From Bacillota bacterium (GTDB lineage Bacteria > Bacillota > UBA4882 > UBA8346): a DNA stretch of 64,000 nt. The stretch covers positions 62,001 through 126,000 of the forward strand of contig JAEYGI010000072.1 of NCBI GenBank assembly GCA_023402395.1. Reading direction: 5' to 3'. Of this stretch, positions 1-7,574 are shown piece by piece. Each line of letters begins with the position of its first letter. The first letter of the stretch is position 1. Under the pieces are notes generated by a model. The model did no database searches. It was not told the origin of the DNA and saw nothing but the letters and a program-made list of their open reading frames with translations. The translations under genes were made by a program, and so were the position numbers.

Positions 1-1
1 T

Positions 2-97
2 ATTTTTGAATTACATCCCGATGAATTAAATAAATATGTTCAGGCGTCAGACACCGATCTCCAAGATTATTTCGCAAGCTTCCTCAGCACTGTTTGA
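2..97 (+). CDS. C-terminal fragment of a protein entering from the left edge
   Basis: An open frame enters from the left edge and stops at TGA 95-97. It encodes about 31 residues of ordinary acidic composition (segments such as HPDELNKY and LQDYF). No family is recognised from so short a tail, and no start is visible. It could be a chance frame; protein-like composition is the only support. Confidence 0.25.
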   Translation: MFELHPDELNKYVQASDTDLQDYFASFLSTV

Positions 98-120
98 TGC
101 TTTTGATTTGATTTTTCGAG

Positions 121-161
121 ACAAGCCAAAACGTCTTTGGTGTCGCCTAGTATGACTTGAT
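121..161. repeat. Left copy of a diverged ~41-bp direct repeat flanking the PIN locus
   Basis: This 41-base tract matches 985-1025 at 34 of 41 positions in the same orientation. The two copies bracket the broken antitoxin/PIN locus. Read on the minus strand both copies contain DTKDVLA followed by LE after one variable residue, and some differences are synonymous, so they may be remnants of the same coding sequence. Confidence 0.6.
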
Positions 162-248
162 TTTTTGCTTCTTTTGGGCAGGCATGAGGACCCTTCTATG
201 GATGGATATTTTGACCACCCATTATCTGTAAACAAACAGGTATTCTGG

Positions 249-254
249 TATAAT
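249..254 (+). promoter_or_regulatory. Extended -10 box upstream of the antitoxin gene
   Basis: TATAAT preceded by TG (TGGTATAAT) lies 22 bases before the ATG at 276. A GGGGG ribosome binding site follows at 264-268. No good -35 box is visible at the usual spacing, so this would be an extended -10 promoter. Confidence 0.5.
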
Positions 255-275
255 ATAAATAAAGGGGGATGGGAT

Positions 276-524
276 ATGAACTTTATACGAAAGATCGCCA
301 ATAGTGATCTGCTGGCCGGAATCATTAATATTCCAGAGCATATGCGGAATAAAAAAGTAGAGATCATCATATTGCCATATGAAGAGGAAGGAAAAGAGAA
401 TCTAAAACCTGCGGTTCAACCAAGGGTAAAGGGGTTATTGCATCGATATGCCAACGTGAGCTATCTGCCGCTGGAAGGATCGGCTTGGGCTGAAGCGGTG
501 AGGGAAACCAATGAAGATAATTGA
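276..524 (+). CDS. Putative antitoxin-like small protein upstream of a broken PIN toxin
   Basis: The protein has 82 residues. The ATG at 276 is chosen over an upstream in-frame ATG at 165 because AAAGGGGGATGGG precedes it closely. The N-terminus (MNFIRKIANSDLLAG) leads into a KKVEIIILPYEEE segment typical of the end of short AbrB/DUF2281-like antitoxins, followed by a Pro/Arg linker and an acidic helix. The next gene starts at 511, overlapping by 14 bases, which is the usual arrangement of antitoxin and VapC-type toxin. The family is inferred from position and this short motif. The partner toxin is broken, so this may be an orphan. Confidence 0.6.
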   Translation: MNFIRKIANSDLLAGIINIPEHMRNKKVEIIILPYEEEGKENLKPAVQPRVKGLLHRYANVSYLPLEGSAWAEAVRETNEDN

Positions 525-897
525 CGCCAATATTGTTTTACGATATCTTTTTTGAACGATGTTTAAGGATCTGGCGGATAAAGCCGCCTTAATTATCGAG
601 AATGATCAGGTGTTTATTCCGGTCGAAATTATCGCGGAGATAGTGTATGTTCTGGAGAAGGTGTACAAAGTAGATCGAAACGATATCTTTTCTTCCCTGA
701 ATGGCTTAACCGATTACGAGAACATTAATGTGGATGAGCAGGAGGTAGTCTGTTCCGCTTTAAGATTTTACACAAGTTTACGTCTTGATTTTGTTGATTG
801 TTTATTGCTTTCCTATCATAGGATAAAACATCTTCAAGTCGAAACATTTGATGAGAAGTTGAGGAAACAACTGGAAAAGATTTCTCATGGCGAATGA
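511..897 (+). pseudogene. VapC-type PIN-domain toxin, interrupted by an in-frame stop
   Basis: The frame opens MKIIDANIVLRYLF and stops at TGA 553-555. It resumes in the same frame as a protein carrying the rest of a PIN domain: FIPVEIIAEIVYVLEKVYKV and, near the end, LDFVDCLLLSYH and TFDEKLRK. The Asp of IIDAN, the mid-domain Glu and the LDFVDCL Asp are the expected metal-binding acids. The TGA lies in a T-rich tract. In the +1 frame the same bases read Leu-Asn-Asp, the usual continuation of PIN N-termini, so two compensating indels are more likely than one point mutation. The in-frame ATG at 559 would give a protein lacking the first catalytic Asp. Sequencing error in the T runs is the alternative. 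Confidence 0.75.
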
Positions 898-984
898 GAT
901 TTCCTAAACTCTTTAGCAATCTCCAAACCGAAGAGGCATTGATAGTGAAAAGCATGGCCTGGAGAGGGTCTCCTAATCTTCAAG

Positions 985-1025
985 ATAAGCCAAAACATCT
1001 TTGGTGTCGGTTGGTACGACATGAT
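985..1025. repeat. Right copy of the diverged direct repeat flanking the PIN locus
   Basis: This is the partner of 121-161 (34 of 41 identities, same orientation). It ends just before the peptidase E gene. The pair may mark an insertion boundary of the toxin-antitoxin locus or two remnants of one older gene. Confidence 0.6.
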
Positions 1026-1059
1026 CTTGGTGAATCGCGCAATAAAGGCGGCGAACCTA

Positions 1060-1761
1060 ATGAAAAAGTTGGTCTTATACAGCGATCAGATGATTGACGA
1101 AAACCGCAAGATCGACCGGGAATTATTGAGGATGATCGGCAAAGAAAGACCCCGAATCGCCTATATCGCCTCGGCTTCCGATATCACCCGGAAATATTAT
1201 CAACCCAAAGCCGAGTATTATCGGAAATTGGGAGTGGGCCATCTATTCTACTTTGATCTTGACCAGGAGTATGACGAGTCGAAAATCGACGAATTATTAA
1301 GCTGCGACGCAATCCACCTTTCGGGCGGCAACACTTATTATTTTCTCAGGTCGCTGCAGAAGCGGAATTTTATCCCGCTATTGCGCGATTATGTGTCACG
1401 GGGCAAGGTTTTGATCGGGATTAGCGCCGGGAGTATTTTAATGTCGGAAACGATCGGAATCGCCCGGTTCGGGGATGTCAACGCCATCGGTTTGAAGGAT
1501 CTCCGGGCGTTGAATTTGATCGATTTCGATTTTATGCCCCATTGGGATAAGGAAGCCGCTTCCCTGGCCGAAGTGAGGGATTATTCGAAAATATGCCGCA
1601 CAACGGTCTATGCCTGCCCCGATGGCGGCGGCATCATCATCGAAGATGACCGGGCGCGGATTTTTGAGATCTTGTCAAAATCGTCAATGGGATTGAAGCG
1701 GCTGCCGGACGAGTGTGATCGGGCAGCGGAACGCTCCGGCGTTTTAAAGCCGTTTTGCTAA
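1060..1761 (+). CDS. Peptidase E-like serine peptidase (family S51)
   Basis: The protein has 233 residues, close to the usual S51 length. The GISAGS motif at residues 120-125 provides the nucleophile Ser122, and the preceding HLSGGNTYYF segment is the S51 oxyanion-region motif. Family members are cytoplasmic dipeptidases such as the Asp-dipeptidase PepE, or cyanophycinase relatives. The PDGGGIIIEDDRARIF segment near the C-terminus also fits. The start at 1060 is chosen because AAAGGCGG lies 9 bases upstream; an in-frame ATG at 1021 sits inside the flanking repeat. It stands alone, with no obvious operon partner. Aspartyl-dipeptidase specificity is not proven by sequence. Confidence 0.85.
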   Translation: MKKLVLYSDQMIDENRKIDRELLRMIGKERPRIAYIASASDITRKYYQPKAEYYRKLGVGHLFYFDLDQEYDESKIDELLSCDAIHLSGGNTYYFLRSLQKRNFIPLLRDYVSRGKVLIGISAGSILMSETIGIARFGDVNAIGLKDLRALNLIDFDFMPHWDKEAASLAEVRDYSKICRTTVYACPDGGGIIIEDDRARIFEILSKSSMGLKRLPDECDRAAERSGVLKPFC

Positions 1762-1808
1762 TAAACATTAGTGTTACGATTGTAGAAAGCATCGCGGGGT
1801 GTTGAGGG

Positions 1809-3263
1809 GTGGGAGACAAACCAAGCGTGAAAGAAACGCGATGGTCGAATCGGGCGGCGAATCGCCGCGCTGCGGGAAGTTCCATGACCAGCCGGTGCGC
1901 GGTTTTTTTGGGGTGGTATATCGCCTTGGATATAGCGTCCGGCTGTTTCCTCGGGCTGATGGGTTCCCGTCTGGAAGCCATTGCGTTATTTAAAGACAGC
2001 AGTTTCATAATAGCCATCGCTCTATACGGCAGCCTGATTTTGATCCTATTGGCGCTATTAGGCGTAGCGGTAGGGGAAAGAAACCGGAAAAGCTGGTCGC
2101 GCCCCGTGCTCATCTTCCTTCCGGTGGTCATTCTGGGATGGCTGGCCTGGTTCGCTGGGTTCCAAAACACCCGGGACATTAACGTTCCGTTTGGGGACTT
2201 CTTTTCGCCGTGGGTTTTTTATAGCCTTTATTTTATCTGGATAATGCCGGTTTTTGATTTGTTAAAAGATTATCTGGATCAGGAACGGCTCGTCACTCTC
2301 GCCGCCTTCATTCCGCTGCTTCCCGGCCTTTTGGGAGCGATTGGCATGCGCCTGGCTGGCCCAGCCATTTCGGCCGGGCGAAAGAAGAAGTTGATCGGCG
2401 GCGCGTTGCTGGTGCCCGGGTTGCTCCTGGTCGTGCTGCTGATTTTCGGTGGGATTCCCATCGGCGCCCGATTCACGCCGGCAACCTACCCAAAGGTGGA
2501 CGGAGCGACGGCCGCCCTTCCGCTCGGGAAAGTACTGGCCGGGGAATTGCTGGGCTGGAGCAGACGCCGGGTCGACCGGGAAGTCCGTTTCAATACCACC
2601 CACGAAGCTTACTTGAACCTGATCCATAAACGGGCCGACCTTATTTTCGTCGCCGGTCCCTCCGACTCCGAACTGCGGGAAGCCGAAGCAAACCGGGTTT
2701 CGCTGAAGCTGACACCTCTCGGCAAAGACGCCTTTGTCTTTCTGACGCACCGGGACGCGACGGTCGCTAATCTCTCCATCGAGCAGATCCGGGGCGTCTA
2801 CGCCGGAAAAATTACCAATTGGAAAGAGGTCGGGGGCGAGGACGAGCCGATCGTCGCCTATCAGCGCGACGAGAATTCCGGCAGCCAGACGTTTATGGAA
2901 AAGCACGTAATGCGGGGATTGCCGCTGGCGGACCCGCCCCTGGAACACCGGATCGGCGGAATGGGCGGCTTGGTCGACGCGGTGGCCGGCTATAAAAACG
3001 CCAAAAACGCCATTGGCTATTCTTTCTATTACTATGCCAACGAAATGCACCGGCGGAGCAAGATCCGATTTTTAGCGATAGAGGGGATCGAATGCAATAA
3101 ACCGAATATCATCAACGACCGCTATCCGTTTACCGCGATTTTGTACGCGGTGACCCGGGAGGGAGAGCCCGCCGGTTCCCCAGCCAATCGCTTGCTGCGG
3201 TTTCTGCTGGGCGCCGAAGGCCGGCGCTTGATCGAAACGGGTGGGTTTGTGCCGTTGCATTGA
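1809..3263 (+). CDS. Membrane-anchored PstS-like phosphate-binding domain protein
   Basis: The protein has 484 residues. About five or six hydrophobic segments fill residues 28-220, followed by an extracytoplasmic PstS-type binding domain. Recognisable PstS features are the IRGVYAGKITNWKEVGG motif and the Gly/Ser-rich loop NSGSQTF that in PstS contacts phosphate. No pst permease or ATPase genes are adjacent, so a sensory or anchored-receptor role is as plausible as transport. The GTG at 1809 gives a basic N-terminus before the first membrane segment. The ATG at 1884, preceded by GGGAAG, is an alternative 25 codons downstream. A PhoU gene lies far away at 39.5 kb. Confidence 0.8.
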   Translation: MGDKPSVKETRWSNRAANRRAAGSSMTSRCAVFLGWYIALDIASGCFLGLMGSRLEAIALFKDSSFIIAIALYGSLILILLALLGVAVGERNRKSWSRPVLIFLPVVILGWLAWFAGFQNTRDINVPFGDFFSPWVFYSLYFIWIMPVFDLLKDYLDQERLVTLAAFIPLLPGLLGAIGMRLAGPAISAGRKKKLIGGALLVPGLLLVVLLIFGGIPIGARFTPATYPKVDGATAALPLGKVLAGELLGWSRRRVDREVRFNTTHEAYLNLIHKRADLIFVAGPSDSELREAEANRVSLKLTPLGKDAFVFLTHRDATVANLSIEQIRGVYAGKITNWKEVGGEDEPIVAYQRDENSGSQTFMEKHVMRGLPLADPPLEHRIGGMGGLVDAVAGYKNAKNAIGYSFYYYANEMHRRSKIRFLAIEGIECNKPNIINDRYPFTAILYAVTREGEPAGSPANRLLRFLLGAEGRRLIETGGFVPLH

Positions 3264-3351
3264 CAAGGTCTCGTGAATAAGCATAAGCCAAGATACAAAT
3301 TGGCCTGGCTTCGGCGTCAATTAACCACCTTTTTTGGTCCGGGCTCGTTGG

Positions 3352-3380
3352 TTGCGGCCGGTTTGGTTTTCGGATATACT
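3352..3380 (+). promoter_or_regulatory. Sigma-A-type promoter for the small protein/nucleotidyltransferase pair
   Basis: TTGCGG (3352-3357) and TATACT (3375-3380) are separated by 17 bases and lie about 30 bases upstream of the ATG at 3412. A GAGGGA ribosome binding site follows. Confidence 0.55.
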
Positions 3381-3411
3381 TTAGGTAAACGCTAATAATG
3401 AGGGATATGTA

Positions 3412-3669
3412 ATGCCGGAATTTACCGATACTCACCCCAAGGCGCAGGCCGTTCTGATTGAGGGCTACCGGCGGATGACTCCCGCCGCCCGGCTTAGGTT
3501 GGCGCTGGAAATGTCCCAGGCCGTCATCGAATTGGCTGAAGCCGGAATCAGACAGCGCTATCCGGAGATCGGACCCGAGGAGTTGCGCAAAAGACTGGGC
3601 GCGTTAATGGTCGGGAGAGAGCTGTCCATTAAAGTGAACGGCTGGGACCCGGAAAAAATGGGGTATTAA
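3412..3669 (+). CDS. Small conserved-looking protein paired with a nucleotidyltransferase
   Basis: The protein has 85 residues and is largely helical. A central segment (RLRLALEMSQAVIEL) is followed by an Arg-rich IRQRYPEIGPEELRKRLG region. I recall this kind of protein standing directly before AbiEii-like nucleotidyltransferase genes in many bacteria, but I know of no assigned function. Its stop and the next ATG are three bases apart, so the two are surely co-translated. A role as partner or antitoxin of the nucleotidyltransferase is inferred from this arrangement only. Confidence 0.7.
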   Translation: MPEFTDTHPKAQAVLIEGYRRMTPAARLRLALEMSQAVIELAEAGIRQRYPEIGPEELRKRLGALMVGRELSIKVNGWDPEKMGY

Positions 3670-3672
3670 CGA

Positions 3673-4242
3673 ATGCTAACTCCTTTTTTGATAACGCTTA
3701 AGGTAGTGGAAGCATTGGAGGAATGCGGGATTCACTATCTAATCGGTGGGTCGCTTGGAAGTTCCCTTTATGGCATCCCCCGGGCTACCCTTGATGCTGA
3801 TCTGGTGTCTGATCTTGAGCCGGGGCAGATTGATCGGTTGGTGGAAAAATTAAAAGATGAATTTTTTATTGATCCGGAGATGATCCGTGATGCGTTGCAG
3901 CATCAGTCATGCTTTAACATCATCCACTTGGCGACCATGTTTAAAGTGGATATTTTTATTTTAAAAAGCGATCCTTACGCCAAAGAGGAGTTCTCGCGGC
4001 GAAGGCTGGAAATAGTGCCCGAGACCGGCAGAACCATGCAACTTGCCGCTCCGGAAGACATCATTCTTACCAAATTACTTTGGTATCGAGACGGCGGCGG
4101 GGTATCCGAACGCCAGTGGCTGGATGCCAAAGGGGTTTTGATGATTCAAGGCGAACGTCTGGACCGTGATTACCTGTTCCGCTGGGCAAACCGACTGGGA
4201 GTCGGGGTTTTATTGGAGAAGCTTTTTCAAGAAATATCGTGA
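3673..4242 (+). CDS. Nucleotidyltransferase-fold protein (AbiEii/MNT-like)
   Basis: The protein has 189 residues. Residues 25-43 carry the polymerase-beta superfamily signature: GGS at 25-27 followed by D41 and D43 in LDADLV. A third acid, D93, sits in VDIFIL, so the metal-binding triad appears complete. The C-terminal part resembles the helical region of AbiEii/DUF1814-type enzymes (PEDIILTKLLWYRDG). Family members transfer nucleotides to RNA or protein, and several act as toxins. The upstream 85-residue protein is translationally linked. Toxin-antitoxin function is a hypothesis; the substrate is unknown. Confidence 0.8.
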   Translation: MLTPFLITLKVVEALEECGIHYLIGGSLGSSLYGIPRATLDADLVSDLEPGQIDRLVEKLKDEFFIDPEMIRDALQHQSCFNIIHLATMFKVDIFILKSDPYAKEEFSRRRLEIVPETGRTMQLAAPEDIILTKLLWYRDGGGVSERQWLDAKGVLMIQGERLDRDYLFRWANRLGVGVLLEKLFQEIS

Positions 4243-4249
4243 TCAAAAC

Positions 4250-4273
4250 CGGCCGGCGTTTAGACGCCGGTCG
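4250..4273. terminator. Hairpin between convergent genes, weak terminator
   Basis: CCGGCGT and ACGCCGG pair around a TTAG loop, extended by three more base pairs. Only a short T-rich stretch follows. It sits between the converging nucleotidyltransferase and AraC genes and may act as a weak terminator in either direction. Confidence 0.45.
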
Positions 4274-4338
4274 ATTTGTTACCAATGGAGGTTTTCCCGG
4301 CGGTGAAATTTTTAAAAATTCGTCCTTGATTCGGACGC

Positions 4339-5193
4339 TCACTGCCGCCTGGCGCCTTTGCGGTACCGCAAAGGCGTGGTCCCGGTGGTGGACTTGAAGA
4401 CCCGGCCGAAGTGAGTCAAGTTTTCGAAACCGACCTTGGCCGCGACCTCGGTCACAGGCAGGCGGGTCTCCCGGAGCAGCCGTTCCGCCTCGCGAATCCG
4501 GATGCTGTTCAGATACTCCACGAAGCTGAAACCGGTGACCCGTTTGAAGGTCCGGCTTAGATGATACGGGCTGAGCGCGAAATGAGCCGCCAGTCCGGGC
4601 AGGGAGAGCGCCTCGGCGAAATGGTCGTTGATGAAGCGGACCACATCCATCATTTTCAGCTGGACCGGGTCGCCGGTCTCCGGCGGACTGGGCGGCGCCT
4701 CCCGCAAGGCGCGGTTGATCAGAATCAGCAGTTCGGTCAGGATCAGCCGGAGATACGGCCGGAACCCGGCCCCGGCGCTCCGGCACTCCCGGGCCAGCTT
4801 GAAAAAGAGGTTTTCAATCTCCCACAACGACTCGGACTCAAAGCGGATCAGCCGGTTCTCCCCGCAAAAACAGCCGAGCAGTTCGGAGGCTTCTTGCTTC
4901 GGCAAGGCATCCGGATAAAAGCCGATCAAAAACCGTTCGTGGGCCGGGGTTCCGGCCTCGGTGGTCTTGTGAAGCTCATACCGGTCCACCAGGATAATCT
5001 CGCCGGCGGAGACCCGGTAGGTCCGATCCTTGATAAAAAAGTGGCGGACGCCGGAGGCCAGAAAATAAAGCTCGTAGCGGTCGTGGTAATGCTCGGCCCG
5101 CATGTTGTAAGGCTGGTTCCGGCGATGATGCTCAATTCGAAGCGGGAATTCTTCCCAGACGAAGTTTTCTGGATACGGCCGCATACTAATCAC
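4339..5193 (-). CDS. AraC-family transcriptional regulator with cupin sensor domain
   Basis: The protein has 284 residues. The N-terminal half is an AraC-type cupin region (HYHDRYELYFL near residue 35, a jelly-roll metal/ligand-binding segment). The C-terminal 100 residues form the paired helix-turn-helix domain: LPGLAAHFALSPYHLSRTFKRVTG, then the second helix-turn-helix around VTEVAAKVGFENLTHFGRVFK. It is divergent from the GH4 glycosidase gene at 5427, so it probably controls that gene in response to a sugar. An in-frame ATG three codons downstream is an alternative start. Confidence 0.88.
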   Translation of the reverse strand: MISMRPYPENFVWEEFPLRIEHHRRNQPYNMRAEHYHDRYELYFLASGVRHFFIKDRTYRVSAGEIILVDRYELHKTTEAGTPAHERFLIGFYPDALPKQEASELLGCFCGENRLIRFESESLWEIENLFFKLARECRSAGAGFRPYLRLILTELLILINRALREAPPSPPETGDPVQLKMMDVVRFINDHFAEALSLPGLAAHFALSPYHLSRTFKRVTGFSFVEYLNSIRIREAERLLRETRLPVTEVAAKVGFENLTHFGRVFKSTTGTTPLRYRKGARRQ

Positions 5194-5375
5194 CCGCTTT
5201 TCATTTTACAATAAAACCGGCCGCTGTGGAAGCAAGAAAAGTTGGTTTTGACGAAATCAAGCAAGATATGAGAAGTAATTATTCATATTTTGCGCTATAA
5301 TCAATCCTGTCGAAACGTTGCCAACCGGGGCCGGCCCGAGCAGGACGCGCGTTTCTCAACGGACGGGCAATCCAC

Positions 5376-5411
5376 GCGGAATTATAGGGCTTTGCGGAAT
5401 TATAGGGCTTT
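5376..5411 (+). repeat. Exact tandem duplication of an 18-bp unit before the GH4 gene
   Basis: The unit GCGGAATTATAGGGCTTT occurs twice with no gap, at 5376-5393 and 5394-5411. It ends one base before the AGGAGGA ribosome binding site of the glycosidase gene. It could be a doubled operator for the divergent AraC protein, or a recent tandem duplication in the leader. Confidence 0.85.
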
Positions 5412-5426
5412 TAGGAGGAATGGCCA

Positions 5427-6812
5427 ATGAAAAACCACGGAAAAGATCCAAAGAACCTGACTATCGCCTATATCGGCGGCGGTTCCCAGGGCTGGGCCTG
5501 GCGCTTGATGACCGATCTGGCGCTGGAGGAGTCGCTGGCGGGAACCGTAAAACTTTACGACATTGACCTGGAAGCGGCCCGGAACAACCAGATCATCGGC
5601 AACCGGCTCTCGGCCCGGGCCGATGTTAAGGGAAAATGGCGCTATGAAGCGGTGGAAACGCTTCGGGAAGCGCTTGACGGAGCCGACTTCACGGTGATCT
5701 CCATTTTGCCGGGGACCTTCAAGGAGATGCACTCTGACGTTCATCTGCCCGAGGAGTACGGGATCTATCAGTCGGTCGGAGACACGGTGGGCCCGGCCGG
5801 GCTGGTCCGGGCGCTCCGGACGCTCCCGATCTATGTCGAATTCGCCGAGGCGATCCGGAAATACGCGCCGGAGACCTGGGTGATTAATTATACCAATCCG
5901 ATGACTCTCTGCACCCGGGTTTTGTACGAAGTGTTCCCGGAGATCAAGGCCTTCGGCTGTTGCCACGAAGTCTTTCACACTCAGACCTTGCTGGCCGCGA
6001 TGCTGAAGGATTTCGGCATTGTCGCGGACGCCGCCCGGGAAGATATCAAAATCAACGTGCTGGGCATCAACCATTTCACCTGGCTGGACCGGGCGTCTTA
6101 CCGGACCATGGACCTGTTCCCGCTCTATCGCCGCTTTGTCGAAAATTATTGCGAGACCGGCTTTGAAACCGAACCGGGCCGCTGGGAGAAGGATGTCTTC
6201 AAATTCGCCGAACGGGTTAAATTCGATCTGTTCCGCCGCTACGGGCTGATCGCGGCCGCCGGCGACCGGCATCTGGCCGAGTTCATGCCGCCCTGGTACC
6301 TGAAGGACCCGGAGACGGTGCGCGGCTGGAAGTTCTCGCTGACCACGGTCCCGTTCCGGATTCAGCGCAAGCAGGAATGGATCGACCGGAGCCAGCGCCT
6401 GGCCGCCGGGACCGAGGAACTGAAGCTGGAGAACACCGGCGAGGAAGGGGTCCGGCAGATGAAAGCCCTGCTCGGCCTGGCCGATCTGGTCACCAACGTC
6501 AACCTGCCGAACCGGGGCCAGATGGCCGGCGTGCCGTTGGGCGCGTTGGTCGAGACCAACGCCTACTTCACCCGGGACCGGGTGCAACCGGTGGTGGCCG
6601 GCGGCTTGCCGCCGGAAGTCCACTCCCTGGTCATCCGCCATGTTTACAACCAGGAGGCGATCCTTACGGCCGCGCTCAACCGGGACAAGGAACTGGCGTT
6701 CCGGGCCTTCCTCAATGACCCATTGCTGACCATCGGGCCGAAACCGGCCCGGGAGCTGTTCGACCGGATGCTTGCCAATACCCGGGATTATCTGCCGGGC
6801 TGGGAGATTTGA
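5427..6812 (+). CDS. Family 4 glycoside hydrolase (NAD- and metal-dependent; CHEV subgroup)
   Basis: The protein has 461 residues, the normal length for GH4. It opens with the NAD-binding loop IGGGSQGW (residues 16-23). NYTNP (154-158) and CHEV (179-182) are GH4 signatures, with Cys179 and His216 (in GINHFTW) as the expected Mn ligands. These enzymes cleave glycosides by an NAD-linked redox-elimination mechanism in the cytoplasm. The sequence around CCHEVF resembles alpha-glucosidase or alpha-galacturonidase (LplD-like) members more than the CHSV alpha-galactosidases or the phospho-glycosidases. The exact sugar is not decided. AGGAGGA precedes the ATG, and a strong terminator follows. The divergent AraC gene probably regulates it. 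Confidence 0.88.
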   Translation: MKNHGKDPKNLTIAYIGGGSQGWAWRLMTDLALEESLAGTVKLYDIDLEAARNNQIIGNRLSARADVKGKWRYEAVETLREALDGADFTVISILPGTFKEMHSDVHLPEEYGIYQSVGDTVGPAGLVRALRTLPIYVEFAEAIRKYAPETWVINYTNPMTLCTRVLYEVFPEIKAFGCCHEVFHTQTLLAAMLKDFGIVADAAREDIKINVLGINHFTWLDRASYRTMDLFPLYRRFVENYCETGFETEPGRWEKDVFKFAERVKFDLFRRYGLIAAAGDRHLAEFMPPWYLKDPETVRGWKFSLTTVPFRIQRKQEWIDRSQRLAAGTEELKLENTGEEGVRQMKALLGLADLVTNVNLPNRGQMAGVPLGALVETNAYFTRDRVQPVVAGGLPPEVHSLVIRHVYNQEAILTAALNRDKELAFRAFLNDPLLTIGPKPARELFDRMLANTRDYLPGWEI

Positions 6813-6843
6813 GGAATTAACTCGAATGCTTGTTGTAAGCTGG

Positions 6844-6871
6844 ATCCGGGGCGCTGCCCCGGATTTTTTTT
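6844..6871 (+). terminator. Rho-independent terminator after the GH4 gene
   Basis: ATCCGGGGC and GCCCCGGAT form a 9-bp perfect stem with a GCT loop, followed by a run of T. Confidence 0.9.
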
Positions 6872-6926
6872 ATCTGGCTCTCCAGTTTACTCAGGTAAGT
6901 AAAATAATTGTCGGCTCTGATCTCAA

Positions 6927-7128
6927 TGCCCTCACCCATTGGGCCGATTCAAGCCGCCTGCCCTCTCCCATTACGCTCGAAGAACACTCGCTATGGGCGA
7001 GGGAAAAATAGGGCCTAAACTTTTGCTAAAGGATGTTTTGGGCATCTTGAGTCCCTCCCCCATAGCCCGTTCTTTGGGCGTGATGGGGGAGGGCAGACGA
7101 CTCTGAACCCGCCCTATGGGTGAGGGCA
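6927..7128. repeat. Large imperfect inverted repeat (two ~76-base arms)
   Basis: The arms are 6927-7003 and about 7053-7128, separated by roughly 50 bases. The left arm begins TGCCCTCACCCAT and the right arm ends in its complement ATGGGTGAGGGCA. Most of both arms can pair, with scattered mismatches and a second match around CCCTC(T/C)CCCAT. No open frame of note lies inside. It resembles a miniature inverted-repeat element or a long intergenic hairpin. Confidence 0.8.
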
Positions 7129-7574
7129 TCGGCTGCAACGCCGACCCAACCTTTATCCTGACCTAAATGGATAGTCAAATTTTTTTATTTAATTTGACCA
7201 TAAATTTGATTTCATTTTAAGAAAGGAACGTTATAATTAAAGACAAGGGCTCCGGCGATCGCCGGCTCCGAAACGGCCGGTGCGCGTTGTTCCCGCTGTG
7301 GTATTTTGGCCGAACTTTTTGGGCCGGAATTTCGTCTATTCATCTGCGGGGGTTTCTATCGCTTATCCGGCACGCTAACCGGCTTTCATGTTCTTAGACA
7401 ACCATTTCTTTGAAAAAGGCCGCCGCACCCGTTGAATTCATAAGCGATTGCCGGGAAGCCGGTTTTGGGTTATAGTGAAAGGACCGGCGTTTTGTTCATA
7501 GCGATCGGTGCGGCCGGATCATCCGTTATTAACGCCGTAGGGCGGCGAACAACATCTCACGGGAGGCAGAAACC
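7129..7574 (+). other. 446-base gene-free region upstream of the exbB operon
   Basis: No protein gene is visible. A possible -10 (TATAAT, 7232-7237) would give a leader of more than 300 bases. The leader contains a 14-bp palindrome, CCGGCGATCGCCGG (7252-7265), and several GC-rich inverted segments. No known riboswitch consensus, including the cobalamin box sometimes found before TonB-linked genes, could be recognised. Confidence 0.5.

Noticed and set aside
894..1097. 67-codon frame spanning the right direct repeat
   Set aside because: It has no ribosome binding site and no protein-like composition, and it overlaps the better-supported peptidase E start.
5400..6641. 413-codon open frame on the minus strand opposite the GH4 gene
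   Set aside because: It is a shadow frame of a GC-rich gene. The plus-strand frame has GH4 motifs, a ribosome binding site and a terminator.
7129..7574. Cobalamin or other riboswitch before the TonB operon
   Set aside because: No B12-box or other consensus could be identified; only palindromes were seen.
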